A stretch of DNA of 64,000 nt from Paenibacillus dendritiformis (GCF_945605565.1 NZ_OX216966.1:3340001-3404000); one strand, 5' to 3'. Shown: positions 33,438-42,920, counted from the stretch's first letter. Numbers and translations are program-made. The notes: generated by a model from the sequence alone, not told the origin.

Positions 33438-34409
33438 TTACGGCAGCGCTCTGCCTCTGGAGCTGACGTACAGGGTGTACCACTCTTCCCGTGTCAGGGT
33501 GAGGTTCGCCGCTTCGCCGCATGCCCGGATTCGCTCCGGATTGGCCGTGCCGATAACCGGCTGGATTCCGGCCGGATGGCGCATCAGCCAGGCGAGAATG
33601 ATCGCTTCCCGCGTCGTGCCCTTCTCGTTGGCCATTGCCTGCACGAGCTCGGCCGTCTCGCGGATCGAAACCGGCTGATCAGAGAGATCCCGGCCCGAGA
33701 AGACGCCTTGCGCAAGCGGGCCCCAAGCTTGAATTTGAATATTTTCCAGACGGCAGTACTCCAGCGTGCCTTCCGGGAATATATCTTCCTTGGCGGCATT
33801 TTGGTTCACGTGAACGCCTTGATCGAGCCAGCCGATTTTGGCCAGACTCATCTCCAACTGATTGACGATGAACGGTTCCTTGCTGTATGTCTGTAGCAGC
33901 CGAATCTGGCCTGCGCTCATGTTCGAGACGCCGAAGGCCCGCACTTTCCCCGCAGACTTCAATGCCGACATCGCTTCCGCGACCTCTTCCGGCTCCATCA
34001 ATGGATCGGGACGGTGGAAGAGCAGAATGTCGAGATATTCGACACCCAGCCGCTTCAAGCTTCCGTCGACGCTGCGCAAAATATGCTCCTTCGAAAAATC
34101 ATAGCGTCCCGGAATGCCATTATCAGCGAAGCGAATGCCGCACTTGGATTGCAGCACGATGCGCTCTCTCCATTCCGGCCGTTCCTTCAGCACTTGGCCG
34201 AATACCTGCTCCGCCTTGCCTCTCGTATAAATGTCGGCGTGGTCGAACATATTGATGCCCGCCTCCAGGGCGGCTTCGACCGCAGCGTGCGCCGCTGCGA
34301 GATGCTGTTCCGTTATTGGCTCGTCATTCCAGCCTCCTCCCAGACCCATGCATCCGAGCACTAGCCGGCTGGCCGCGAGTCCGCGTTGTTGAATGGGGAT
34401 CTTATTCAT
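33438..34409 (-). CDS. Aldo/keto reductase (YdhF-like)
   Basis: The 323-residue TIM-barrel oxidoreductase has the catalytic tetrad in place: Asp and Tyr in MFDHADIYTRGKAE, Lys in LQSKCGIRF and His in LFHRPDPL. GAWGPLAQG-type and the late IQPVIGTANPERI sequences form the NADP site. The opening PIQQRGLAASRLVLGCMGLGG is typical. It reduces carbonyls with NADPH; the real substrate is unknown. The ATG lies close to a promoter region shared with a plus-strand gene. Confidence 0.92.
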   Translation of the reverse strand: MNKIPIQQRGLAASRLVLGCMGLGGGWNDEPITEQHLAAAHAAVEAALEAGINMFDHADIYTRGKAEQVFGQVLKERPEWRERIVLQSKCGIRFADNGIPGRYDFSKEHILRSVDGSLKRLGVEYLDILLFHRPDPLMEPEEVAEAMSALKSAGKVRAFGVSNMSAGQIRLLQTYSKEPFIVNQLEMSLAKIGWLDQGVHVNQNAAKEDIFPEGTLEYCRLENIQIQAWGPLAQGVFSGRDLSDQPVSIRETAELVQAMANEKGTTREAIILAWLMRHPAGIQPVIGTANPERIRACGEAANLTLTREEWYTLYVSSRGRALP

Positions 34410-34621
34410 GTTGAATCACTCCAGTGGATGTAGAATGAGAAGCTTATCTCGTCCAGTGTACTACAGGCGCATGCGCATATCCAGATACGAAGGGGTCGGA
34501 AGCAGAGATCGGCTCTTCGCTCGACGGTCCGCGAGCCCTGTCCGGAAGGATAATAGAAGCACGCAGCCGAATATACCAGTACGCATGGAAAGAAGCCGCC
34601 AGCACAAAAGGAGGGAACGAG

Positions 34622-35473
34622 ATGAAGGAACGGGTGATGCTCGTAACCGGAGCGAACTCGGGTATGGGATTGGCAACCAGCGTGGCGTTAGCCAAGCAGG
34701 GAATCTATGTTATCATGCTGTGCCGGAATGAAGCGAGGGGCAGGCGGGCGCTGGAGGAAGCGGTTCGCCGCAGCGGATCGAATCGCATCGGGCTCATGCT
34801 CTGCGATCTGGGATCATTGCGCAGTATTCGCGCATGCGCGGCAGCGGTCCTGTCCAACTATACGGCGCTGGATGGACTGATTAACAACGCAGGGGTAGTC
34901 TCGGTTCGCCGACAGACGACAAGCGACGGCTTCGAGCTGAATATCGGGGTCAACCATCTCGGGCATTTTCTGTTGACGAATCTTCTGCTGGAAGCCCTGC
35001 AGCGGGCGCCGCAGGGACGGATTATCAATGTGTCGTCCGGCGCCCACAAGATAGGGCGCATTCATTTCGATGACCTGCATCTGACGAAGGGCTATAATGC
35101 AGTCACGGCCTATTCGCAATCGAAGCTGGCCAACATATTGTTCACATCCGCGCTTGCCAGCCGGCTGCAGGGGACGAAGGTGACGGCCAACAGCCTTCAT
35201 CCCGGGGCCGTCGCCACCAATATCGGTGTCGATCGCGGCACAGGATTCGGCAAGCGCATTATGGCCATGCTGCGCCCGTTCTTCCTCACGCCGGAGGAGG
35301 GGGCGGCCACCGCCATTTACTTGGCGACCAGCCCGGACGTTGCCGCGGTGTCGGGCGCTTATTTCTACCGGCAGCGTCAGATGCCGGCGTCTCGCCGCTC
35401 GCAGGATGCGCAGCTGGCGGAACGGCTGTGGGCCGTCAGTGCGGCGGAAGTGGGATGCAATATCGCGGAGTAG
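34622..35473 (+). CDS. Short-chain dehydrogenase/reductase
   Basis: The 283-residue Rossmann-fold enzyme shows the NADP loop TGANSGMGLA (residue 9), CDLGSLRSI, INNAGV, the catalytic Ser in VSSGAHK and YSQSKLAN with the Tyr-Lys pair. The layout is close to retinol-dehydrogenase-like SDRs. The active site is complete. AGGAGGGAACGAG precedes the ATG. The substrate is not known. It converges on ytaF with two bases between the stops. Confidence 0.92.
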   Translation: MKERVMLVTGANSGMGLATSVALAKQGIYVIMLCRNEARGRRALEEAVRRSGSNRIGLMLCDLGSLRSIRACAAAVLSNYTALDGLINNAGVVSVRRQTTSDGFELNIGVNHLGHFLLTNLLLEALQRAPQGRIINVSSGAHKIGRIHFDDLHLTKGYNAVTAYSQSKLANILFTSALASRLQGTKVTANSLHPGAVATNIGVDRGTGFGKRIMAMLRPFFLTPEEGAATAIYLATSPDVAAVSGAYFYRQRQMPASRRSQDAQLAERLWAVSAAEVGCNIAE

Positions 35474-35475
35474 CG

Positions 35476-36108
35476 CTAGAAGAGTGCGTTGACGGCAATC
35501 AGCAGCAGAATGACACCGCTGATCAGCGTGCTGAATTGACCGAGGCTGAAGGAGCCGATACGGATATTTGCAGCCTTCCTTCCAATCGATACGCCCCACC
35601 ATACCGTGATATAGCTCCCAACGGCCGCGGTAATGCAGATGGCCAGCGGAGACAGGCCGAGCAGCCCGGCGCTCAAGCCATTCGTCAGCGCATTGGCGGA
35701 GAGCGCCACGCCGAGAATGACGGCTTCCCCGTAGCCGATGGTGCCGGACTGGTCGGCGTCCGCGATCTCGGGATGCCGGAGCATGTCGGTCAGCTTATTC
35801 CGCGACGGGGTCGAGCCGGCTGCCGCCGACACTGCGGCTGGCTGGCTCTTGTGGCGCGGCACCGTGATGCGAATCCCGATGATGAACAATACGAACGCCC
35901 CAAGGAGCACCGGCAGAATGCCAGGCAAGATTGCGCTAATCCACTGCCCGAACTGAATCCCGCCCCAACTGAACAAAAAGCAAATGACGGCAATGATTGC
36001 ATTGGAGATCCAAGGGATTCGCATCCCGCGGATTCCATAAGATATCCCTACCCCGAGATTATCCAGACTCGACGATGCGGCAAACCCTAATATAAACAGC
36101 CAATTCAC
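35476..36108 (-). CDS. ytaF: Sporulation membrane protein YtaF (MntP-like)
   Basis: The protein of about 210 residues has six membrane segments in two halves related to each other, each with a GFAASSSLDNLGVGISYG / GVALSANALTNGL type helix that carries conserved Asn, Asp and Ser. This fits YtaF and the MntP/LysE superfamily; YtaF is made in sporulation. The GTG at 36117 touches AAGGA, so the GTG at 36108, nine bases away, is preferred. No sigma-E promoter was identified with confidence. Confidence 0.88.
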   Translation of the reverse strand: MNWLFILGFAASSSLDNLGVGISYGIRGMRIPWISNAIIAVICFLFSWGGIQFGQWISAILPGILPVLLGAFVLFIIGIRITVPRHKSQPAAVSAAAGSTPSRNKLTDMLRHPEIADADQSGTIGYGEAVILGVALSANALTNGLSAGLLGLSPLAICITAAVGSYITVWWGVSIGRKAANIRIGSFSLGQFSTLISGVILLLIAVNALF

Positions 36109-36268
36109 GGAAAACACTCCTTCGGCCTGCAGTGCAGGAATTGATTCCGTACAGATTACGGATTTATTGAGGAATTGTGCGTGTCCTCTACATATATTGT
36201 TGAGAGATCATCAATGGCGTTGTGCCTTCATGGCATCAATGTTCTCGCCATAGAGAGGAGGGGATAGG

Positions 36269-36982
36269 ATGAATCAGACGGATAACGTACCGCAATTCGG
36301 CCATCAGTTGAAATTATTGCTCAAGGAGCGCTCCCTATCGATGCGCAAATTAAGCGAGCAGACGGGAATTGATACGGCGACCATCTCCCGGATGGCCAAC
36401 GGGAAGCAGGCGGTCAAGCCGGAATATATTCACCGCATCGCGTCTGTTCTCGCCATTCCGGCCGAGCGTCTGTACCGGGCGGCAGGCTATTCCGTCGGTT
36501 CCGAGCGGGACGGGAGGACGGATATGCATGCCTCCGTCGATGCGATTCAGCAAGTGCTCGGGCATTCGAAGCTATATGAGCCGGAGTTCAGCACCGAACG
36601 GGTGCGGCAGGAATTGATGAAATGCGAGCGCTACGCCCGCACCGAGGAAGGCAAGCGGCTGATTCATCAAGATTTCGAGGAAAAAGTAAGCAAGGTGAGC
36701 GGAGAAGGCCCGTTCATTGAGCAGCTGCGCGACATGTATGCTTGCTTTTGCGATCCGGCGGTATCGGAGGAAGAAAAAGCGGTGCTCGGCAGCGCACTGC
36801 TTTATTTCATCCTGTCTGTCGACATTATCCCGGATTATGTATTTCCAATCGGGTACCTTGATGATGCGATTGCGGTCAATATGGCGCTTGAACGGCTGCG
36901 CGGCATGGCCGGCACATCGCAAGCGCAGAGAAATGCCAGTGGACGCGATCCGGCCGCCGAGGCACCGGATGACGCCGATTAG
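36269..36982 (+). CDS. XRE-type regulator fused to a DUF1232 domain
   Basis: The 237-residue protein joins an N-terminal Cro/C1-type HTH (FGHQLKLLLKERSLSMRKLSEQT and GIDTATISRMANGKQAVKP, residues 9-60) to a C-terminal DUF1232/YkvA segment (AVLGSALLYFILSVDIIPDY near residue 172). The DUF1232 part is a short amphipathic/membrane-like motif found in stress and housekeeping proteins. A DNA-binding protein tied to the membrane is a reasonable guess. The GGAGGGGATAGG site precedes the ATG. A 12-bp hairpin follows. Confidence 0.88.
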   Translation: MNQTDNVPQFGHQLKLLLKERSLSMRKLSEQTGIDTATISRMANGKQAVKPEYIHRIASVLAIPAERLYRAAGYSVGSERDGRTDMHASVDAIQQVLGHSKLYEPEFSTERVRQELMKCERYARTEEGKRLIHQDFEEKVSKVSGEGPFIEQLRDMYACFCDPAVSEEEKAVLGSALLYFILSVDIIPDYVFPIGYLDDAIAVNMALERLRGMAGTSQAQRNASGRDPAAEAPDDAD

Positions 36983-37017
36983 GCCGGCGGGGAGAAGCGA
37001 TATGCCCCGCACACGAA

Positions 37018-37052
37018 GGCAGCACGAGCCGTATGCACCAGCTCGTGCTGCC
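37018..37052. terminator. Hairpin between converging genes
   Basis: GGCAGCACGAGC pairs perfectly with GCTCGTGCTGCC. There is no long T run on either strand, so the ending would be stem-driven. Confidence 0.55.
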
Positions 37053-37070
37053 AACAGGCATGTTCTCTTG

Positions 37071-38480
37071 TTATACCCAGCCGAACGCTCTTGCCAATTG
37101 AGCCGTTGTAAAGGTGACGGCAATCGCGATGGCGAGGGGGATGAGAGCGGACAGTACGGTCCATTTCACGCTCTTCGTCTCTTTGTAAATATTGAACAGC
37201 GTCGTGCCGCATGGATAATGGAGCAGGGAGAACAGCATCATATTGAGCGCTGTCAGCCAGGTCCAGCCATGGTTCAGGAAGATGTCCTTAATGTTGTCCA
37301 TGCCGTCCGCATCGACCAACGCGCCGGTAGACAAGTATCCCATCAGCAGAATCGGAAGCACGATCTCATTCGCGGGCAGGCCGAGAATGAAGGCCATCAG
37401 GATGAAGCCGTCCAGTCCGATCGCATGGGCGAACGGCTCGAAAAAACTGGCCATATGATTGAGCACGCTGTCCCCGCCGACAAAAATATTGCCCAGGATC
37501 CAGGTGATGATTCCAGCAGGCGCGGCCACGATGATGGCACGCGTCAGCACATTGAGCGACTTGTCCCGCGATGCGAGCAGAACCGTCTTCGCGAACTGCG
37601 GCTTGCGGTACGGAGGAAGCTCCAGCGTATAGTGGGTCGGCACCCCGCGCAGGGCGGTCTTGGACAATACCCATGATACAGTAAACGTAACGGCGATACC
37701 GATCATGACCATGCCCATGACGACCGAGGCCGTAACAAGCGTCTGCATGCCGGAACCGAGTCCTGCTGACACCATGAAGAGAGAGGACAGCAGAATCAGG
37801 GTTGGCCAGCGTCCGTTGCAGGGCACGAAGTTGTTCGTCAAGATGGCAAGCATCCGCTCACGCGGCGATTCGATAATGCGGGTAGACAAAATAGCTGCGG
37901 CGTTGCAGCCGAAGCCCATCGACATCGTCAGCGCCTGCTTGCCATGCCCGCCCGACTTCTTGAACAGGCGGTCCATGTTGAAGGCGACGCGCGGCAAGTA
38001 GCCGAAGTTCTCCAGCAGGGCGAAGACCGGGAAAAAGATCGCCATCGGCGGCAGCATGACGCTGACGACCCAGGCGGTGCCGCGGAAGAAACCGAGGATG
38101 AGTACGCCATGCAGCCACGCCGGCGCATGGATTACCTCGAATCCGGCGGTCAAATAGCCTTCGATCGTATTGAACAAGTCAAAGAGCAGGGCGGAAGGCA
38201 CGTTCGCTCCCGCAATCGTGATCCAGAAGACCGCGCCCAGTATCGCCAGCATAATCGGGAATCCCCAAATCGGAGAGGTGACGATTTTGTCAAGCCGGTA
38301 CGTGCTCTCCAGCTTCTTCTTATCTTCGTAGCGGACCGCTTCGCGGCAAATGCTGTGAGTCGTCTTATAAATATCCCCGACGATATCGTCCCGGACCTCT
38401 CTGCCGTTCGTCAGGTTCTTGGCCATCGTCAAGAGCGAATCGAGTGAGTCGGGGGAATTAGTGGCAAGCGGTGTAGCCAT
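37071..38480 (-). CDS. FeoB membrane-gate protein (C-terminal half of FeoB)
   Basis: The 469-residue protein has an N-terminal cytosolic region (residues 1-75) and then Gate domains and membrane helices of FeoB: FPVFALLENFGYLPRVAFNMD, GFGCNAAAILSTRIIESPRE, FVPCNGRWPTLILLS and NEIVLPILLMGYLS. It is the ferrous-iron permease part, lacking the GTPase. Its ATG, after AAGGAGACGG, lies 23 bases inside the end of the GTPase gene, so the two halves are coded by overlapping genes in different frames and made in step. Confidence 0.93.
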   Translation of the reverse strand: MATPLATNSPDSLDSLLTMAKNLTNGREVRDDIVGDIYKTTHSICREAVRYEDKKKLESTYRLDKIVTSPIWGFPIMLAILGAVFWITIAGANVPSALLFDLFNTIEGYLTAGFEVIHAPAWLHGVLILGFFRGTAWVVSVMLPPMAIFFPVFALLENFGYLPRVAFNMDRLFKKSGGHGKQALTMSMGFGCNAAAILSTRIIESPRERMLAILTNNFVPCNGRWPTLILLSSLFMVSAGLGSGMQTLVTASVVMGMVMIGIAVTFTVSWVLSKTALRGVPTHYTLELPPYRKPQFAKTVLLASRDKSLNVLTRAIIVAAPAGIITWILGNIFVGGDSVLNHMASFFEPFAHAIGLDGFILMAFILGLPANEIVLPILLMGYLSTGALVDADGMDNIKDIFLNHGWTWLTALNMMLFSLLHYPCGTTLFNIYKETKSVKWTVLSALIPLAIAIAVTFTTAQLARAFGWV

Positions 38481-39189
38481 ATGGTACCGTCTCCTTCACT
38501 GTCATCGTCTGGTCTTCCTTCATCCGTTTCTTCATCGTCTGAAGCAGATTCTCATCATTATCCAGCAGCCGCAATGCGAGCCATCGGGCCGGATAACGGT
38601 CGCCAAGATGCTCACGTATCGCCGGCTCCAGTTCGGCAAACTTCCGTTCAATATGATCGCTGTATTGAATCTGCAGCGGCTGGGGCACGAGCTTGCCCGA
38701 GGCGACCTGCTCGATCTTGTCGAGCAACTGGGGAATGCCAATCCGGCTGCGTGCCGAGATGGCGACTACAGGCACACCCAGCTTGCGGGAGATCGCATCG
38801 ACATCGATGCGGACGCCCAGACGCTTCGCTTCGTCGATCAGGTTGATGCAGAGGACAACACGGTTCGTCATCTCCATGACCTGCATGGCGAGATTCAAAT
38901 TCCGCTCCAGCGAGGTCGCGTCCAGCACGACGACCGTCACGTCCGGGTTGTCAAATATAATATAGTCCCGGGCGACTTCCTCATCCGCCGAATTGGAGTA
39001 GAGGGAATAGGTGCCCGGAAGATCAATGATGCGGAACGGTGTGCCCTGATGCTCGAATTCTCCTTCCGCCATCATGACGGTCTTGCCTGCCCAGTTCCCG
39101 GTATGCTGGCGCATCCCTGTCAACGTATTGAACAAAGTGCTCTTGCCTGTGTTCGGGTTACCGGCGAGGGCAATTCGATATCCGCTCAT
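38458..39189 (-). CDS. FeoB GTPase-domain protein (N-terminal half of FeoB)
   Basis: The 243-residue protein is the soluble G domain of FeoB plus helical sensor: G1 GNPNTGKSTLFN (residues 10-21), switch MRQHTGNWAGKTV, G3 DLPGTYSLYS, G4 region LCINLIDEAKR and G5 AISARSRIGI. It then ends without any membrane helix. GTP hydrolysis would gate the partner permease. It starts four bases inside the feoA stop (ATGA). The split appears natural, not a frameshift, because both parts have their own start and ribosome site. Confidence 0.93.
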   Translation of the reverse strand: MSGYRIALAGNPNTGKSTLFNTLTGMRQHTGNWAGKTVMMAEGEFEHQGTPFRIIDLPGTYSLYSNSADEEVARDYIIFDNPDVTVVVLDATSLERNLNLAMQVMEMTNRVVLCINLIDEAKRLGVRIDVDAISRKLGVPVVAISARSRIGIPQLLDKIEQVASGKLVPQPLQIQYSDHIERKFAELEPAIREHLGDRYPARWLALRLLDNDENLLQTMKKRMKEDQTMTVKETVPYGYTACH

Positions 39190-39440
39190 TCATCCTCACC
39201 TCCCATAATCTCCCCGTGTATGCGCGTGCTCTCTTCTCTGCGAAGTGCGATGGTCGTATTGTTCACGCGGAACGCGACTGGATCCCCGAGGGGGCTGCGC
39301 TGCAGCACCTCGACCGTATTGCCCGGCACGAACCCGAGATCGAGAAGCCGCCGGCGCAGCACTCCTTCCACTTCGATGCGGGAGAGACGCAGGCGGCTGC
39401 CCGTATCCGCTTCTGCCAAACTTCTCTCTGTAGTTGACAT
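39186..39440 (-). CDS. feoA: Ferrous iron transport protein A
   Basis: The 84-residue SH3-like protein has the FeoA features VEGVLRRRLLDLGFVPGNTVEV, SPLGDPVAFRV and TTIALRREEST. FeoA works with FeoB in ferrous iron uptake. It is first in the operon feoA-feoB(GTPase)-feoB(gate); GGGAGGAGG precedes its ATG. A promoter with a Fur-like site lies about 90 bases upstream. Confidence 0.93.
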   Translation of the reverse strand: MSTTERSLAEADTGSRLRLSRIEVEGVLRRRLLDLGFVPGNTVEVLQRSPLGDPVAFRVNNTTIALRREESTRIHGEIMGGEDE

Positions 39441-39526
39441 CTATGATGTTCCTCCTCCCAATGTCCGAACCTCACGAGTAGAGCGGCAACCGCATTTTCT
39501 CCGGTTCCCCCGCTCTTGTTATTATT

Positions 39527-39555
39527 AGTATAGGACAAAAGTATTGTGTTGCCAA
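39527..39555 (-). promoter_or_regulatory. SigA-type promoter of the feo operon
   Basis: On the minus strand TTGGCA (39555-39550) and TATACT (39532-39527) are 17 bases apart. Confidence 0.65.
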
Positions 39556-39567
39556 CAATTATTTTCA
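39553..39567. promoter_or_regulatory. Fur-like site at the feo promoter
   Basis: Read on the minus strand, TGAAAATAATTGTTG resembles the 7-1-7 Fur palindrome TGATAATNATTATCA (about 11 of 14 fixed positions) and overlaps the -35. Iron control of feo is expected from other bacteria; the site itself is imperfect. Confidence 0.4.
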
Positions 39568-39735
39568 TTAGGGCAACTTTTTTAGGAGAGGGGAATTATT
39601 GTATATGTATATGCTTGCGCAGCCCATTGGTTCGGGGGGAATCGACGCTTTTTTCTCCCTTCAGGATGGGCCAACGGAAGGCAGAGCCCAGGAAAGCCCG
39701 AGCCGTGGCAAGCGGAGAGCGGACCTGGCTTCCCG

Positions 39736-39766
39736 TTGACATTGACGCAGGGGCAAGTACTATACT
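39736..39766 (+). promoter_or_regulatory. Possible SigA promoter
   Basis: TTGACA at 39736 and TATACT at 39761, with a long 19-base spacer, lie 65 bases before the acetyltransferase start. Confidence 0.4.
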
Positions 39767-39830
39767 AGGAATGCCTGCCCAAGGCAGTATGACGGAATCG
39801 GCAGCGTGAAAAAAAGGGGAGGGGATCGCC

Positions 39831-40631
39831 TTGCTGCGAAGACTGACAGAAACAGAATTGGATGCCTTGCTGGGGCATGTCAGCAAAGATGAACATTTTT
39901 TGTACTATACCTATCTGACCTCGCGGCGTTCCCGTTCGATCCACTACGGGCATTTTTCGCCGGAAGGCGAGATGTTGGGCGTATTGGCCTATCTGCGCGG
40001 AATGCCGTTCCATGCGTTCTCGGTGTTGCCGCTCAGCGATAGGTTCGCCATAGAGCCGCTAGTGAAGCGGATCCAGTCGGATGCAATGCTCCCGTCAGGA
40101 GCGGAAGGCAGCTTCATTTTGAGCGAAGAAGTGAGGCGGCGATTGGAGCCCCAATTACATTCGGTTATCCATTACCGGCCGCTCATGACGATGATGCATC
40201 CGGATCCGGGCTCGCTGCCCCCGGCAGACGGACAGGTCGTTCCGCTGAAGCCGGAGCACAAGGAGAGAATTGTGAAGCGGATGCGGGAATTTCAATCGAT
40301 TGCCTTCACGGAGGAAGAGCTCCAATATCCATGCGTCGGCATCTTCGAAGACAATGAACTGGTGGCGGTCGGCGGGTACCATGTGTACAGTGCGGAGGCG
40401 GCGGAATTGGGGAACATCGGCACGATCGCCTCGCGGCGGGGACGGGGATATGGCGCGAAAATAACAGCGGAACTGGTCCGGACGGCTGCCCGGCTGACCT
40501 CTTACGTTCTGCTGGAAGTGTTCAATGATAACGAGCCTGCCATCCGTCTTTATCGCTCCCTTGGCTTCGAACAGGTGAATCAGCTCTATATGACGAGCTT
40601 CCGCTTGCCTGTCTTGGCCGGACGTGCTTGA
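39831..40631 (+). CDS. GNAT-family N-acetyltransferase, two-domain
   Basis: The 266-residue protein has a first half of GNAT-like fold without a clear CoA loop and a C-terminal GNAT domain with ELGNIGTIASRRGRGYGAKI (R-x-x-G-x-G type loop) and LEVFNDNEPAIRLYRSLGFE. The C-terminal half holds the active site. The start is TTG at 39831, after GGGGAGGGGATCGCC; no ATG is suitable near it. The substrate is unknown. Confidence 0.87.
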   Translation: MLRRLTETELDALLGHVSKDEHFLYYTYLTSRRSRSIHYGHFSPEGEMLGVLAYLRGMPFHAFSVLPLSDRFAIEPLVKRIQSDAMLPSGAEGSFILSEEVRRRLEPQLHSVIHYRPLMTMMHPDPGSLPPADGQVVPLKPEHKERIVKRMREFQSIAFTEEELQYPCVGIFEDNELVAVGGYHVYSAEAAELGNIGTIASRRGRGYGAKITAELVRTAARLTSYVLLEVFNDNEPAIRLYRSLGFEQVNQLYMTSFRLPVLAGRA

Positions 40632-40798
40632 CGGACCGGGGATGAATCATCCGGCATGGCGGCAGCGGCCGGTACTGCAGACGATATGATCTAATGCACT
40701 GAGGACGGACAGACAATGGGATATACTGGCGTCGGTTCGGCTAGGCTTGCCCCGGCCGTGACCGGTGATTCTTTCCGATGAAAAGGAGATGAGGCCCA

Positions 40799-41518
40799 TT
40801 GCAGAACAAATCTTCCATGAGTAAGGGAGTCTTGGTGGCCGGCGCCGTGGTGCTTGTGCTGCTGCTCATATGGCTGGCGGCAAGCCTTGCCGGGACGTCC
40901 GGCCGCGAGGAAGGACAGCCTTCCGCATTGTCCGCTTCCCCAGCGGTTCCGGAAGAGGAGCTGAACTATGATCGCCAGCCCGCGATGGGAGATCGGAACG
41001 CTCCGATCCGCATCGTCGAATTCGGCGATTACAAATGCCCGGCCTGCAAGCGCTGGACCGAGCTCGTGCTGTCGCAGCTGCATGAGGAATTTATCGCAGA
41101 CGGCACCGCCGCCTTCTACTATATCCATTATCCATTTCTGGCTCCGGATTCGGAGCTGGCAGCCGTCGCGGGGGAGATCCTGTTCCATATGGACGAATCC
41201 GCGTTCTGGACATTCCACCAGCGGATCAATGAGCTTCAGGGCGAGAAGGACGAGGCTTGGGCGAACGAATCCTTCCTTACCCGTCTGGTAGAGCGGGACA
41301 TTCCGTCTGTCGATGCCGAACAGTTCCGAGCCGAGCTGAAGGAGCTGAAGCATCTCGATACGGTAAAGGCCGATATGGAGATTGCCCGCAAGTTCAAGAT
41401 TGGCGGCACGCCGACGATATTGGTGAACGGGCAAGAGGTCGAGGACATTTCTTACGAGGGGATGCGGGAAGCGATCATGTCGGAGTTAAGCCGGCAACAA
41501 GCTCAGGCAGCCAAATAG
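40799..41518 (+). CDS. Membrane-anchored DsbA-like thioredoxin (BdbD-type)
   Basis: The 239-residue protein starts with TTG after AAAAGGAGATGAGG, has one N-terminal membrane anchor (residues 10-32; GVLVAGAVVLVLLLIWLAAS), and then a DsbA fold with the active-site FGDYKCPACKRW (CPAC, near residue 81) and the cis-Pro loop GGTPTILVNG. It should oxidise or isomerise thiols outside the membrane. It resembles Bacillus BdbD, although no BdbC-like partner lies nearby. Confidence 0.9.
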   Translation: MQNKSSMSKGVLVAGAVVLVLLLIWLAASLAGTSGREEGQPSALSASPAVPEEELNYDRQPAMGDRNAPIRIVEFGDYKCPACKRWTELVLSQLHEEFIADGTAAFYYIHYPFLAPDSELAAVAGEILFHMDESAFWTFHQRINELQGEKDEAWANESFLTRLVERDIPSVDAEQFRAELKELKHLDTVKADMEIARKFKIGGTPTILVNGQEVEDISYEGMREAIMSELSRQQAQAAK

Positions 41519-41742
41519 AGACGCGGGACACAGCGGGTTTGCCTGGAGGCGGCCCGTTTTTTACACCGAAATAACGAAATTATCCGGCGCAGCCGGCAGT
41601 CTGCGCTCGCGGTTGACAACGGCAGGGGGATGGGGTAGTATTCACGTGAGTCAAGATCTTCCTGTTCCCGCCCTTCGGCAAGCTGAAGGGTTTGTTTGTC
41701 ATGCAGGGCAGACGATTCAATACTTAGAAGAGGTACAACCTA

Positions 41743-42876
41743 ATGCTGCGAAAATGGAAGCGGCTCGATCCGCTGCTGCTCTGGCTGGTGCTGTGCTTCA
41801 TGGCGATTAGCACCATCGTCGTCTATAGCGCAACGGTGAATACGAAATATGAAGGTATGCACATGGACAACATCAAGCTCTACGTTGTTCTGTTCATCCC
41901 GCTGCTTGTTACCGCCTGGTTCGATTACCGCATCGTCGTCCGTTATTTATCCGTCATCCTTTACGTTATCGGCATCGGCTTGCTTCTGTTGGTCATGTTC
42001 AAAGGGGTTAACATCAACGGCTCTACGCGCTGGATCGCGATCGGAAGCCAGCAATTTCAGCCCTCCGAGTTCATGAAGCTGTTCATTATTTTGCTGCTGG
42101 CCCGCTTGCTGGGACGAAGGGATGGCGAGACGCTGAGACTGTTCCAGGATATCGTGCCGTTAGGCCTTGTTGTGGCGGTTCCGATGTACTTGATTTACAA
42201 GCAGCCGGACCTGGGGACGACAATCGTATTTGTATCTATTTTTGTCGCCATGCTGTGGATGGCGAATGCGCGACTGTCCCATATGATCGTCGGCCTGTCA
42301 ACAGCTTCCGCCGCCGTCGGAACGATTCTGGTGCTGTATTATCACAATCGCGACTTGTTGATTAAGCTGATCAAGCCGCATCAGTTTTCCCGTATCGAGG
42401 CATTCCTGGATCCTGCGAGCAACCCGGATGGAGGATGGCATGTCATGAATTCGATCCGGGCGATCGGGTCGGGGAATTTTTCGGGAGACGGATTTCTGAA
42501 AGGCTTTTTCGTGCATAACGGTTATATTCCGTACAGCTATTCGGATTCGATCTTTGTCGTCATCGGAGAGGAGTTCGGGTTTCTCGGCTCCGCCTGCCTG
42601 ATCCTGCTGTTTTTTGCGCTTATTTATCGTATGGTGCTCATTGCAGGTACATGCAAAGATCTGGAAGGCGCCTATCTCATTATCGGCATTATTGCGATGT
42701 TCACCTTGCAAATATTCGAAAACATCGCGATGCATATCGGGCTGATGCCGCTTACGGGCTTATCGCTGCCGTTCATCAGCTACGGCGGAAGCTCGCTGCT
42801 CACCAATATGATATCGATTGGGCTCGTGATGAGCGTCAAAATCCACCAGGAAGAACCGAACATGCTGGAGCTGTGA
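41743..42876 (+). CDS. FtsW/RodA/SpoVE-family glycosyltransferase
   Basis: The 377-residue membrane protein has about ten helices and the SEDS marks: NGSTRWIAIGSQQFQPSEFMKL, YKQPDLGTT, a long extracellular loop with FLDPASNPDGGWHVMNSI, and GIIAMFTLQIFENIAMHIGLMP plus LPFISYGGSSLLTNM. SEDS proteins polymerise peptidoglycan from lipid II, with RodA working in elongation and FtsW in division. The sequence is nearer to RodA by its loop lengths, but the family can be assigned only at this level. AGAGGT precedes the ATG. Confidence 0.92.
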   Translation: MLRKWKRLDPLLLWLVLCFMAISTIVVYSATVNTKYEGMHMDNIKLYVVLFIPLLVTAWFDYRIVVRYLSVILYVIGIGLLLLVMFKGVNINGSTRWIAIGSQQFQPSEFMKLFIILLLARLLGRRDGETLRLFQDIVPLGLVVAVPMYLIYKQPDLGTTIVFVSIFVAMLWMANARLSHMIVGLSTASAAVGTILVLYYHNRDLLIKLIKPHQFSRIEAFLDPASNPDGGWHVMNSIRAIGSGNFSGDGFLKGFFVHNGYIPYSYSDSIFVVIGEEFGFLGSACLILLFFALIYRMVLIAGTCKDLEGAYLIIGIIAMFTLQIFENIAMHIGLMPLTGLSLPFISYGGSSLLTNMISIGLVMSVKIHQEEPNMLEL

Positions 42877-42892
42877 TCGCTCTGAACGGAAG

Positions 42893-42920
42893 AAAAAGCT
42901 GCCGCAAGGCAGTTTTTTTG
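42893..42920 (+). terminator. Rho-independent terminator
   Basis: AAAAAGCTGCC pairs with GGCAGTTTTTTT around GCAA. Between here and the Zur site (42921-43194) I see no gene. Confidence 0.9.
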
